Positions 36,646 through 46,632 of a stretch of DNA of 64,000 nucleotides are shown piece by piece. A program made the position numbers and the translations under genes. Location: NCBI RefSeq assembly GCF_027596085.1, contig NC_072451.1, positions 10,307,098 to 10,371,097 on the forward strand, written 5' to 3'. Below the pieces are notes generated by a model, which saw only the letters and a list, made by a program, of their open reading frames with translations, had not been told where the DNA came from and did not search any database. Source of the stretch: Anoplopoma fimbria (lineage: Eukaryota > Chordata > Actinopteri > Perciformes > Anoplopomatidae). Every line of letters starts with the position of its first letter. Positions within the stretch are counted from its first letter, which is position 1.

Positions 36646-36700
36646 TAAAATAACGGTAAAATACTGGCAGCAGAGATGCCAGTAATTTACTGTTATTTTA
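36646..36700. repeat. Hairpin within a teleost interspersed repeat
   Basis: 24-bp arms 36646-36669 and 36677-36700 pair at 22 of 24 positions around a 7-base loop. The CTGTAAAATAACGGTAAA / ACTGGCA pattern is common in fish repeats. CACTGTAA at 36641 and its inverse near 37060 may mark the ends of a decayed element. Confidence 0.65.
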
Positions 36701-37164
36701 AATGTTATGGTAATTTATTTTAACAGTATCTTATTGTATATTGGATTATAGTATGTGATAGTAGAATAACTTGGTTTTACAGTAATTGATCAGTACATAC
36801 CAGCATGTTAACGTTTAATTACAGTATAATGTAGATAGATAGTTGGTCACTGAATTTAGCGAAGCGTATTTCCACCACTTCGCAGAAAATACTGTATCAT
36901 ACTGATAAATTATAGTTATCTGCTGCTGTGACTAATCGACGGCATTAACTGTTAATTTACATGCGAATGATGAATATTTAACTATATTTTAGAGTTATTA
37001 TGAAATACTATAAGATATCGTTGTAAATCAACCATAAATGTAGAGCAATTCATTACAGTGTAGGTTTTAATATGCAGACTTTTGTGTTTTGTTATGCAGA
37101 TGATGAAAACACCACTTCCTTTAAAACATGTCATCCAGTTAAGTGGATATTTAGTGGTATCCAT

Positions 37165-37545
37165 GGATCGGGGTTACACCTGGATCGTGGTTCCGCCCGC
37201 TGCCGAGGCCCTGCTTGACACCAACTGCTACTATTATTATCGGTCATATTTCTATTACTATTGCTGACATTACTACTATTATCATTATGTCTCTTATATC
37301 CACGTTACAATTATTATAAAGTCCTTTTCTGTTATTATTATAGCTGTTGTATGATCAAACTCTTTTTCTGCCCAACCAGAACCAGGTTCTGTCAAAGTTT
37401 CTTCCCGTTAAAGGGGATTTTTTTCTCCCCACTGTCGCCCCAGTTCTTGTTAATGGGGGAATGTTGGGTCTTTGTAAATTATAGTCAGTCTAGTCTCTGT
37501 ATAAAAATGTTACTTGAGATGACTTCTATGAATTGAATTGAATAT
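37165..37545 (+). mobile_element. LINE 3' tail (GAATTGAATTG type)
   Basis: The sequence carries GGATCGTGGTT near 37170, runs of TATTATTAT, TTCTTCCCGTTAAAGGGGA and ends ATGAATTGAATTGAAT. This is the same tail type as at 14.9 and 41.8 kb. The plus-strand ORFs here are low-complexity shadows. Confidence 0.6.
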
Positions 37546-38096
37546 TTTACAGACCAATGTTTCCTTGTTAAAACATGCTGTGCTCAAATGTCCCTCCTAG
37601 ATATTTTGGATTCTATATCATTATACCCGAAGGAAATATTATTTTCTTCTCTTCCTTCATTTTTCCTGTTTTAAAGCCGTAGTCTCTGTGACCTTGATTC
37701 TTAAAAGAAACTTAGAACCAAAGAGGAACCCAGTGTTGCGTTATTTGAATCATAAGGTGTTACAGATTCAAACTGTAAAAATGATAGTCTCATCTCTTTA
37801 GCTTGAAATATAGCAAACATTCTATCATCATATCATCAAGCATGATCACTTTTACTGATGAGCAGGCAACACCTCATTCCTACTGTATGAGAACATGATA
37901 ATGCATGAGCATAATGTATGTCAAATTATATTTAATACATCGTAATCGAGAGTAGGGCTTCAATCATAGAGCCCTCCTGGCGGCCCCTAGAGGCCCAAAA
38001 CATTCATGACACCACAGGACAAACTAAAAGGTTGTTCCTGAGGACGGCACCCTTAAGACGGAGTACAACTCTGCTTTGTGTCTTTGCTTTTTGGTT

Positions 38097-38099
<3 letters not shown>

Positions 38100-38151
<52 letters not shown>

Positions 38152-38166
38152 TAGAGAGAGAGAGAG
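38100..38166. repeat. (AG)n microsatellite, interrupted
   Basis: About 49 bp of GA, a CGAT interruption, then seven more units. Confidence 0.97.
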
Positions 38167-41100
38167 CAGCATGTTGTTTCAATGTATTGTTTCATCCAAT
38201 CCATGTAAGTGTGTACTCTTGCTAGTTTTTCAAGGTAACCAACCCTAGCTAGCAGATCGGTATCTGTAGTATTACTGCTGTCCACTTAGTATTGGAAGCA
38301 TCAGTCTTTACTTTCCATCAAATATAAGCTTCTTAACCTTTACATTTCTCCTTAACACTGTAATCATCTTCAGAAACACCCCAAGCAGCTCTGCCTGGTT
38401 TTTAGTGTCTATATCCTCTGGGGTCAGGTCCAGTATAAAGACCGCTGGTCTCCAGAGGTAGGCCTACCGTGATGATTCACTGTATCTCTACCTGAACATC
38501 TCTACAGTGTTGAAGAATTTGTATTTTTGATTCCGGGGATGAATTGTCCCTTTAACAAACTCTGACCACATGGTCTGAGTTAGGCAACTTCTTGACCTTG
38601 CAGCTGAAATTCTCTATCAATTTCCCAAGTCGTGCTTCTTTTAAGGTGCGTATGTTTTATGTTATATCATGTGTTGCTATGTTGTTTGTGTTCCTTTTAT
38701 CTTTTGTGCAAAGTGAATGCCTCTAGGGGCAAAAAAGGTTATCTTCATATGGATGTGGAATGAATCCTCCTGGCTGTGCTGCTGCTCAGTCTCCAGCAGC
38801 AGACTTCTGTGGTTAGAACAGTCACTGAGAGGCAGGTGGTCGTACTGGGCGGCTGTCAGGACTGTTTATAACTATATAACAGGGTGCTGCTAAGAGAAAG
38901 CTGGAAAGTGTATGTTTACATGCTTGCAAAAGCTGCATGAGAAAGAAGCCTCCTGAGAGCAGATGATTTCCAGAGGAAATAACTCAGTTAAAGAGATATG
39001 GTGAAAATAAAACCCCCACTGACATGAACACAGAGAGCTCTCACTGTGGCGGCCCCGCAGAGCTCCTCCTTTTACGGGCACAAATGAAGCCTTATGATCT
39101 CAACAGGCTTCTCTTTGTGCTGCGGAGAAAGACTATCATTATAGTAAAGTTGGGCCCAATGTTTTTAAATGACTCCTCCTGCCACCCTGCAATCTTTAAA
39201 AGAAAGTCCTAAAAGAGGCTGGCTAAACTGCACAGGATAGACTTAGCTTTTTTCTATTGTATTCTGAAAGTTACCCTTTCATGCACGAATTATGACAACC
39301 TCTTTGTTCCTCTTTAGACTTAAAAATAAAGAAAAATTCAAGGAATGAGTAACCTGTGTCACTGTGGTAGCTGATGTGCAACGATGCCTTCAAAGCTCAT
39401 ACATGAACAAGAAGATCTGCTTTGGGCTAGCTGTCTACTGTAGTGACCACCATGTGGAAATGGTTTAAAGGATCCATCTGTCACACAAGCACAGAGCCTA
39501 GAGGCTAGAGATCCACCAAATCCGTTGACGAAAGATCATGACTTGACCTCAGCTATATGCAAATGAGGTTAGTCCATTGCAAGGCAGCATGCTCACCAAA
39601 ATCTGATAAAAACAGTCCAACTAGGCAGCGCTGGTCAAAACAAATCAATACTGTGTTACAGCACTGCCTGTTTCCAGACTCAAATGTTCGTAAAAACATA
39701 TTTTATTGTACTGTTTAGGTGTGAAATAAGACAATTTGTCACCAGGCCACCATGTTGAAAACAGTCAAGCCAAAACCAAGCACCATACAAACTGAACCGT
39801 TTTATTTTCTGTTTGTTGGCTCAATTTGGTACATTTATGTGGCATAAATGCTGACCTATGCAACCAAACAATTCCATCAAAAAGATTAAACAACAACTTC
39901 ACATAAACACTTGTTGTAAGTAGACAAGCAAACGGTACGAATTGCAGACATTTTTTGAATTGTTATGTCAATTTTACCTATCAGGCTCTACTTACATATC
40001 ATGAAAAAGATATTTCCCTCCATTATACGCATGCCGCCTGGATTCCATTGGGTGTGTCTGCCCCGGAGCGGACACGGCCACAACAGACTGTGCTTCATGC
40101 TAAATGCTTGGGATTCTACCAGGCACCATGTAGGGCCTTTCAGAAGCGACCCATAAGTGTCTCTCCCTCTGCTCTATGGAAAGCTGAAATTGTCCATAAA
40201 CGCCCTAAATTTTCATCCATTTTATATCAAAATGCTGCTTTTTACACCGCTCTACTAAGTATCATTACAATGCTGCTTTTAACGGTGTCTAAAAGCCGTT
40301 AAAGACACAGCTGCTTTGTCATTGTTTTTACTTTTGTTAATGAGCCATTGGTTCTGTTTCACATAGCCAGGGAGTTAAAAAATACGCGCTCGGTCCAATT
40401 ATGATGGAGAGCAGTGTGTTGCACAGAGCAGATCCAAACCAGCAGGAAGCAGAGCGTCAGGTTCATCCGGTCAATTTTCAAAATAAACTCCCTCTGCAGA
40501 CCCCTGATCGAATCATGTCATTACAGACACAAAACAACAATAAACACAATTCAAACTGATAAAAAAAAGAAACAATCTACATCACTGGAAGAAGCACAAC
40601 TATCCTCATGTCTCTTTCCTGTTGTACTTTTGTGAAACTCATGTAAAACAACCAAAAGAAAGCTCCTGGGTCCATCCAGCCTCTCTCCTGTGCAAACCAA
40701 AGTGCATTTTGTGTAATTTCTTACAACAAAAAGGCAGATTGTCACCAGAGGGTTCAGCTGCACTCAGATTTCCAGATGCGTGATTTTGATTTTTCTATTA
40801 TCCGTGGAATAAACCTTTTTTCTAAGAGCGAACAAAGATGTTCACATCCAAACAAGATGTCAGCTCTCAGACAATCCCGTTCTTGTCAGAGTCAGATCAG
40901 ATTTGTGGAGGGTCAGAGTGGAGCCGTTCCTCATACAGACGTTTTCTGTGCAGCCTGGGGAAATCAAACGCCAGTCTTCCCCTCTTGCTGAACTCAGTGT
41001 GTGACAGTTTGTGGTGTGTTGGCAGAATGCTAATCCTCCTGGGTTATGCGGCGCTGAGACTCCAGAGACACTGACTGCTTCAGTCAGGATATTTAGATTT

Positions 41101-41639
41101 TGGTATGGCTTTATTTGATATTAACTTCCTCCACCGGTGTTTTCCAGGGATTTGATAGTAGAAGAAGGGATGGGTGCAGATTAAGGAAACTCACCAAATT
41201 ATATTTCAAGGCCATGTTTTTCTTTGTTGACGCCAAATACTGCTGTGTGAGCACAAGAAAAAGCTTTTACCCTCCTTTGGACTGAGACACAAAGCCTTCC
41301 TTTATGTTACACTACACTCTTCATTGTCATTATGATCAAAGCATAATCAAATAGGCACGTCTTGCTAACACCCCATGCAAAGACTGACAGTCTGCTATCC
41401 TGAACAGTCCTGGTTCTGTCCACTGTCCAGGCACCCTTGTGAAAGAAAAATCATCTATAATTGAGATGTTAAATATATATGTTGGCTGTTATGTTAGTAT
41501 GGATATCTTGTTTAAATGCCGAATTCCAAGCAATTAAAGATTTCCAACCTCCTACAGAGATAGAAAACAGTGGGAGTTCGATCTATCTAAAACCATCTCA
41601 AAGTGCACATTACAAATGGTTCCAAAAGACAACATGAAG

Positions 41640-41800
41640 TATATTTGCCTGTATTTTGGGGTTTTTTAGGGGAGTTTTTCCTGTGCCGATGTGAGGGAAG
41701 GACAGAGGATGTCGCATGTGCACAGATTGTAAAGCCCTCTGAGGCAAATTTGTAATTTGTGATTCTGGGCTATACAAAATAAACTGAATTGAATTGTATT
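41640..41800 (+). mobile_element. LINE 3' tail (GAATTGAATTG type)
   Basis: GGGGAGTTTTTCCTG, GATTGTAAAGCCCTCTGAGG, GGCTATACAAAATAAA and GAATTGAATTG occur in order, matching the end of the 13.5-14.9-kb copy. Confidence 0.65.
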
Positions 41801-42021
41801 TAAAGTTACAGTGAAGAACTTTGAACTGGTTATGAAACTGTCTCAGTTTAATCCTGATCATCTATATGACCTACATCAGTAACCAGACCATCAGAGAGAA
41901 GACTGGCTGTTTCATTAGAGTTATTTTTAAAACAATCTGTGCCACCGGGTCAGATTTTTATGAAAATCATGCAAGTTCACCAGAAACCCCTTCAGCTCAG
42001 ACTCCAGCGGGGCCTCTAGCA

Positions 42022-42093
42022 GAGACCAGTCCACCGTGGACAGACCCAGATCCACCAGAGACCAGTCCACCGTGGACAGACCCAGATCCACCA
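42022..42093. repeat. Perfect 36-bp tandem duplication
   Basis: Two identical 36-bp copies occupy 42022-42057 and 42058-42093; in the plus frame each reads ETSPPWTDPDPP. The following CTGATGAAG...GCGAAACG and AATAAATT near 42228-42280 resemble a retroelement tail. The 113-codon frame across it is not convincing as a gene. Confidence 0.7.
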
Positions 42094-43154
42094 ACCGCCG
42101 AAATCTACGAAGGAGAAATAGTTGCAGCACCACCCCCTCACTGTATGAGCCTGCGATTGATGGATTTGGGTTTGATGCCTAAACTACTAATTGCTCTTTG
42201 CATGTAAGCTTATTTTAAAAGGAGCCTGATGAAGCCTATGGCGAAACGAGTTGTTGGCACGGTTCCTTTGTGAATAAATTAAGCCTCTCAGTGTGCGACG
42301 ACGGCTTTTAGTTTTCTGTACAGTAGCATTTCTGACACGGAGTGCAGTGAATTTACGGGGCTCCCCCACAGCCAGAGGGTGCCTGTGTAAATGACACAAC
42401 GGCAGCTAAACTGCCATTATCAGCTGTTGTCAGAGGTGCCACCCTGTTAGCATTTGCATATATTAGACTAAGTCAGCAGGGCTGTTTGCTCAGAGATAAT
42501 GAAGCCTGCAGTGACTCTGGACACCTGTAAAGGCGAGTGGCAGCCTGGAAACCAGTTCACCTATCTGACGGTTCAGCACCACTTTTCAAATGGAAATCTG
42601 CCTCCGATGACACGCTCAGCTGTAGGGTTACAAGAATTATTAGCTGTAAATGTTAAAATCCCCGCGTGTGTGCCGTGGATACAACAAGCTCCAAATGGAT
42701 CAACGAAACGCGTCGTTTGTCCACGAGCTCTATAACGACATATGGCAGCGCGTTCTGATCTGATCTATCAGCAGGATGACATCGTCTTGACTGTGCCTTC
42801 AAAACTGTTACGCATCATGATGGAAAAATAAATCAGTTCTATGATGTGACAACACTATGATTTATAGGTTTTATTAGGTATCATGGTTTGGGTTACAATA
42901 ACTACTTTATAATGGTTAGGAAACCTCTGTCATCATTGTTACAATTATGTGCGTCGATATATATGAATTTACACATCTAAATATGAATATTTGCACCATA
43001 TTTATTATCTAATATTTGCAAATGTTATCTCACCTTTTGTTATTTTCTTTTTTGTATATAATGCATGTTTTGATATTTGATATGTAAATGTCGAGCACAT
43101 TGAAGGATTTTGAGGACATAGTGACTTTAAGTACAAAAAAGATATAGTAGAATA
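42094..43154. other. Intergenic, nothing certain
   Basis: A retroelement-like tail near 42.23-42.30 kb, then AT-rich DNA up to the Tc1 element. Confidence 0.4.
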
Positions 43155-43377
43155 CAGTCCCTGACAAAAGTCTTGTCACTTATCCATTTTGTAGAAACAA
43201 CAGCTTATAACCTGACTTTTAATTTATCCATTGGTTTTAGAAATGGCTCATATGAAAGCTAAAACCCTCCCAAATTATGTTTAATATACTAAAATAAATT
43301 TGCTTCACTGAAGAAAGATTGATCATTTAATGAACACAGAAAGGTCAGATTTTGGCAAGACAAAAGTTTTGTCGCCT
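43155..43377. repeat. Left IR/DR arm of the Tc1-like element
   Basis: The outer site 43155-43177 and inner site 43345-43377 both contain a GACAA...TTGTC core (43163-43177 and 43359-43373), with starts 196 bp apart. The sequence between them differs from the right arm. These are the likely transposase-binding sites. Confidence 0.8.
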
Positions 43378-43477
43378 ACAGAGAGTAATGTGAAAATTGA
43401 ACAAATAATTTACTTCAAATACAAAAATATGTTGCATAACATCAGTGAATTAAGTAGTGGTGCTGTGAGATCCATAT

Positions 43478-44479
43478 TTAATATCTTGTATGACTTCCAT
43501 GAGCTTGAAGGACTGCATCCATGCGGTTCGACAATGATTCATACAATTTATTGATGAAGTCATCAGGAATAGCAAAGAAAGCAGTCTTACATGCCTCCCA
43601 GAGTTCATCAAGATTCTTTGGTTTCGTCTTCCATGCTTCCTCTTTCATTCTACCCCAGACATGCTCAATGATGTTCATGTCTGGTGACTGGGCTGGCCAG
43701 TCCTGGAGCACCTTGATCTTCTTCGCCTTGAGGAACTTTGATGTAGAGATGGAAGTATGCGATGGAGCACCATCCTGCTGCAAAATTTGACCCCTTGTAT
43801 GGTTGGGAATGTAAGAGGTAGCTAATACTTCTTGATATTTTAGGCTATTGATATTGCCTTCCACCCTGCAAATCTCTCGCACACCCCCATACTGGATGTA
43901 ACCCCAGACCATGATTTTTCCGCCACCAAACTTAACTGTTTTCTGGGTGAATCTCGGATCCATGCGGGCTCCAGTAGGTCTCCTGCAATATTTGCGGCGG
44001 CTGTGATGTAATTCAACCGAAGATTCATCTGAGAAATCCACCTTCTGCCACTTTTCCAGCGTCCATCCTTTTAGCAGGCTATGGGCCTTGGCAAATGCCA
44101 CACGTTTTTTTAATTGCCTTTTGTTTAGTGCTGGTTTCTGGGCACTGATTCGACCATGGAGGCCATTTCGAGACAGAATTCTACAAACTGTCCTGGTTGA
44201 CACGGGGACTTGAGGTGACCAGGCCTGGTGGAGCTCTGCTGCAGTGGAAATGGGGCTGGCCTTGGATTTTCGAGCCAACAAACGGTCCTCCCGAGCAGTT
44301 GTCTTGCGGGGTCTGCCGGACCTGGGCTTGTCAAAAACATCTCCAGTCTCTTCAAATCTTTTTCTTATTGTTTGTACTTGACGCTGAGACACATTGAAGG
44401 TGTCAGCCACCTCAGCAGTGGATCTGGTCTTCAGCCTCTTGATAATCAACACTTTGGTCTCAGGGTGAATCTTAGGCAT
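43478..44479 (-). CDS. Tc1-like transposase, intact, 333 residues
   Basis: It would cut and paste the surrounding element. Starting at MPKIHPETK, residues 1-50 form a helix-turn-helix region, KPRSGRPRKT (51-60) is the AT-hook-like linker and a second helix-turn-helix follows to about 110. The DDE domain has Asp151 (FSDESS), the glycine-rich FGGGKIMVWG box at 184-193, Asp236 (QQDGAPSH) and Glu272 (NIIEHVWG). Thirty-five residues separate the last two, against 34 in classic Tc1. The open frame extends 28 codons further upstream. A minus-strand TATAAAAAG at 44531-44539 lies within that extension, so I chose the ATG at 44479. The length is normal for the family and no stop or frameshift is seen. 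Confidence 0.92.
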   Translation of the reverse strand: MPKIHPETKVLIIKRLKTRSTAEVADTFNVSQRQVQTIRKRFEETGDVFDKPRSGRPRKTTAREDRLLARKSKASPISTAAELHQAWSPQVPVSTRTVCRILSRNGLHGRISAQKPALNKRQLKKRVAFAKAHSLLKGWTLEKWQKVDFSDESSVELHHSRRKYCRRPTGARMDPRFTQKTVKFGGGKIMVWGYIQYGGVREICRVEGNINSLKYQEVLATSYIPNHTRGQILQQDGAPSHTSISTSKFLKAKKIKVLQDWPAQSPDMNIIEHVWGRMKEEAWKTKPKNLDELWEACKTAFFAIPDDFINKLYESLSNRMDAVLQAHGSHTRY

Positions 44480-44530
44480 GTTGTCAGAGGTCAAGTTGCA
44501 GTTGATGTGAAGGTCTGGTGTGCTGGGGTT

Positions 44531-44539
44531 CTTTTTATA
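44531..44539 (-). promoter_or_regulatory. TATA box of the Tc1-like transposase
   Basis: TATAAAAAG on the minus strand lies about 52 bp upstream of the chosen ATG. A transcription start 25-30 bp downstream would exclude the upstream in-frame ATG. Confidence 0.6.
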
Positions 44540-44614
44540 CACACCCACTAATTGATTGATCAATTATTGATCACAGGTGAGGCTGTAATCTAGGATTGGG
44601 TGCATCATATGACA

Positions 44615-44839
44615 AGGCGACAAGACTTTTGTCTTTGCAAAAACTGACTCAGTGGGCTTTACCAAGCTGTGAACGTTAGAATGCTTTTCAGCAGTTTCGT
44701 TTGGCACCAAAACATTATTTCAAAAGCTGTTGGGATTGAAATTAGCTATTTCTTGTAAAAAAGAAATTGATTACAAATATATTTGAGGGGCACTTAAGGT
44801 CAACTTGTACCCAAGCGACAAGACTTTTGTCAGGGACTG
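44615..44839. repeat. Right IR/DR arm of the Tc1-like element
   Basis: The inner core 44619-44633 and outer core 44817-44831 are 198 bp apart and inverted relative to the left arm. The outer 23 bp match the left end perfectly. Confidence 0.8.
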
Positions 44840-45183
44840 TACAGCAATACCACAGAGAAGAAAAAAAGGTCACCTGAATCACAGAACAGCGCTTCCTCTC
44901 ATGTGACCTCTGTCCTCATTTCCTCCTGCGGTGGCTGAGACATCCATCAGCATCTGGAAGCTGTCAGTTCAAACATGAGCCTGAAAAAGAGAAATCAATG
45001 TAACGTCCTGTCTGGGTCTGCAGGCCCATTGTGGGCTCGTTAGTGTACATATGAGGGGCGGGTGGTCTGATATGCAATTCCCTGCCCTCACAGAGAAACC
45101 CTGCTGTCTGGCCTGCTGGGGGCCTCATTAACAACAGGTGGGTGACTGAGCACACACACATGTGACCACTAGCAGGTGCTTAC

Positions 45184-45351
45184 TTTGAGGAACCCAGACA
45201 GACCCAGATCCAGCTCCGCCTCGCCGCTGAGACGGTCCCCGCTGGAAGCCAACACCAACACCATGCTGCTGGAGGCCCTGGCTGTATTGCTGGGCCCTCT
45301 TGAAATGAAGGGAGGCACGGGAGAACCAGGACTGAGCGGAGCAGACCCCTG
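45184..45351 (-). other. Candidate exon of unknown gene
   Basis: A 168-bp GC-rich block on the minus strand lies between a good acceptor (TTTTACTGCAG) and a good donor (CTCAAA|GTAAGC), is a multiple of three and is open in all three frames. In phase 0 it reads QGSAPLSPGSPVPPFISRGP and later VLVLASSGDRLSGEAELDLG. I do not recognise it. It lies about 370 bp from the nearest CRE of the hyi promoter, so an exon of a divergent transcript is possible. Confidence 0.35.
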
Positions 45352-45719
45352 CTGCAGTAAAATGAGTGAAACACTCTGGTGAAACACTAAAACGGACAAA
45401 ATCAACAAATCAAGTTTCTTATAGTAACTTTAATACTACATCACCAATTATGCATGTAGAAGTCTACACCAGAAGAATGTTGCTGCAGGAAATTATAACA
45501 AATTATTATTATTTATTTATTTTACAAAATTTGTATATAATACATTTGGTTTTTTTTTTTTTACCAAAAAATAATCTTTATTCATCATAGGATTTTAAAA
45601 ATAATCTTTCTAGATACTGTGGGATTTTTCTTTGTAAATAATAGAGTTGTATTACTGATTGGAAGCATTCTTTTGGCCGCCTGTTATAAAGCCCAACCTA
45701 GAGAGCTCTCTGTATGAAA

Positions 45720-46171
45720 TGACGTCATTCTGTGAGGAGAGCTGGGATCAGCTGAATAGAAGTGGCAGCTACGACGTTGTTGCAGCACGTTTCGCCACAC
45801 AGACACTACATTACATAAAATATATTTCTGCTTACGGTGCACTGCGTGCGCGACACTGTCCCTGTGACGTCAGGATTGTTCATGTCGGCGAACTGGCACG
45901 AGCGAGTTTGCCTCTCCTCATACCAACCCTCCTTCATTTTAACCATTTTAACTCATCATGCATTCGCTTGTCAGCCTTCAGCGATTACTTCCTGCGCATG
46001 CGCATTTCACAGACCAGGACGCACGCGGCTTCCAGTCATGTGACAATAACAAAACTCTTAGTATGGTCGGTCAGACGCTGTAAACCGTGCAACATCGGTT
46101 GCTACTTTTTCCGGTAACTATTTGCAAGCTTAATAAATGAATATTAATTAAGCTGACGTCACAAGAAGAAG
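45720..46171 (+). promoter_or_regulatory. Putative hyi promoter with three CREs and an NRF1 site
   Basis: Perfect TGACGTCA palindromes (CREB/ATF sites) are at 45720-45727, 45865-45872 and 46154-46161. A perfect NRF1 palindrome TGCGCATGCGCA is at 45993-46004. CpG content is locally raised relative to the AT-rich surroundings. A good donor (AAG|GTGAGT) after 46171 and an acceptor (TCTTTTTAG) at 46302 suggest a 131-bp intron in the 5' UTR. The sites are seen directly; the transcription start is inferred. Confidence 0.65.
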
Positions 46172-46433
46172 GTGAGTTAGTGGAAATAAAGACCTTTCCC
46201 CAGCATTGCTAAACTAGCGAAATCCAAACTATTTAGTCTGTACCTAATGTGTGCTTTATGCTAAAACATGGCAACATAGATGTTGCACATTAATCTTTTT
46301 AGGAGGTTATCCCCTCCGCTTTGCGCTCTAACTTCGGCTCACTTAACGTCGGTCTCCCCCTGGCTGCTGTCGGGGTCAAAGGTCAGCTCACAGACTGAAC
46401 GGAGGGTCGTTGCCCTGGTCAGTCTGCACCGGG

Positions 46434-46632
46434 ATGGCTCCGCTTAAGTTCTGCGCTAACATCTCCTGGCTGTTCACGGAGCTGCCGGACTTCAGCCAGC
46501 GGATGTACGCGGCTGCCTCGGCGGGCTTCCGGGCGGTGGAGGCAGCCTGGCTCTACGACTCCGACCTGGAGGAGCTCCAGAGAGCCAGAGAGGCTACAGG
46601 GGTGGAGGTGATCCTGATCAACACCCCGCCCG
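46434..46632 (+). CDS. hyi: hyi exon 1
   Basis: ATG in a good context (GGGATGG) opens [14 protein letters not shown] and the exon runs to NTPP, ending one base into Gly67 at a CGGTAACT donor. An upstream in-frame TTG at 46410 has no support. Residues 1-66 form the first barrel strands. Confidence 0.92.

Larger units (their letters stand above)
33346..41639. other. Intergenic with scattered repeats
   Basis: Contains the repeats listed at 35.5, 36.6, 37.2 and 38.1 kb. Blocks at 34.8-35.2, 36.0-36.3, 39.0-39.2 and 39.95-40.3 kb have balanced composition but no recognisable exon. Confidence 0.4.
43155..44839 (-). mobile_element. Complete Tc1/mariner element, DD35E type, TA target duplication
   Basis: The 1685-bp element is bounded by TA at 43153-43154 and 44840-44841. 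The ends are 23-bp perfect terminal inverted repeats beginning CAGTCCCTGACAAAAG. A second, inner pair of similar sites lies at 43345-43377 and 44615-44647, giving the IR/DR layout of some Tc1 elements. The single ORF is uninterrupted. Intact ends plus an intact gene suggest recent activity. The catalytic spacing fits the DD35E group (the Traveler family was described with this spacing), but I could not compare it directly. Confidence 0.95.

Noticed and set aside
43840..44551. Several overlapping ORFs on both strands
   Set aside because: Shadows of the intact Tc1-like transposase frame.
45659..46117. 152-codon plus-strand ORF upstream of hyi
   Set aside because: Lies in the CRE/NRF1 promoter block, resembles no family and has no splice link to hyi exon 1.
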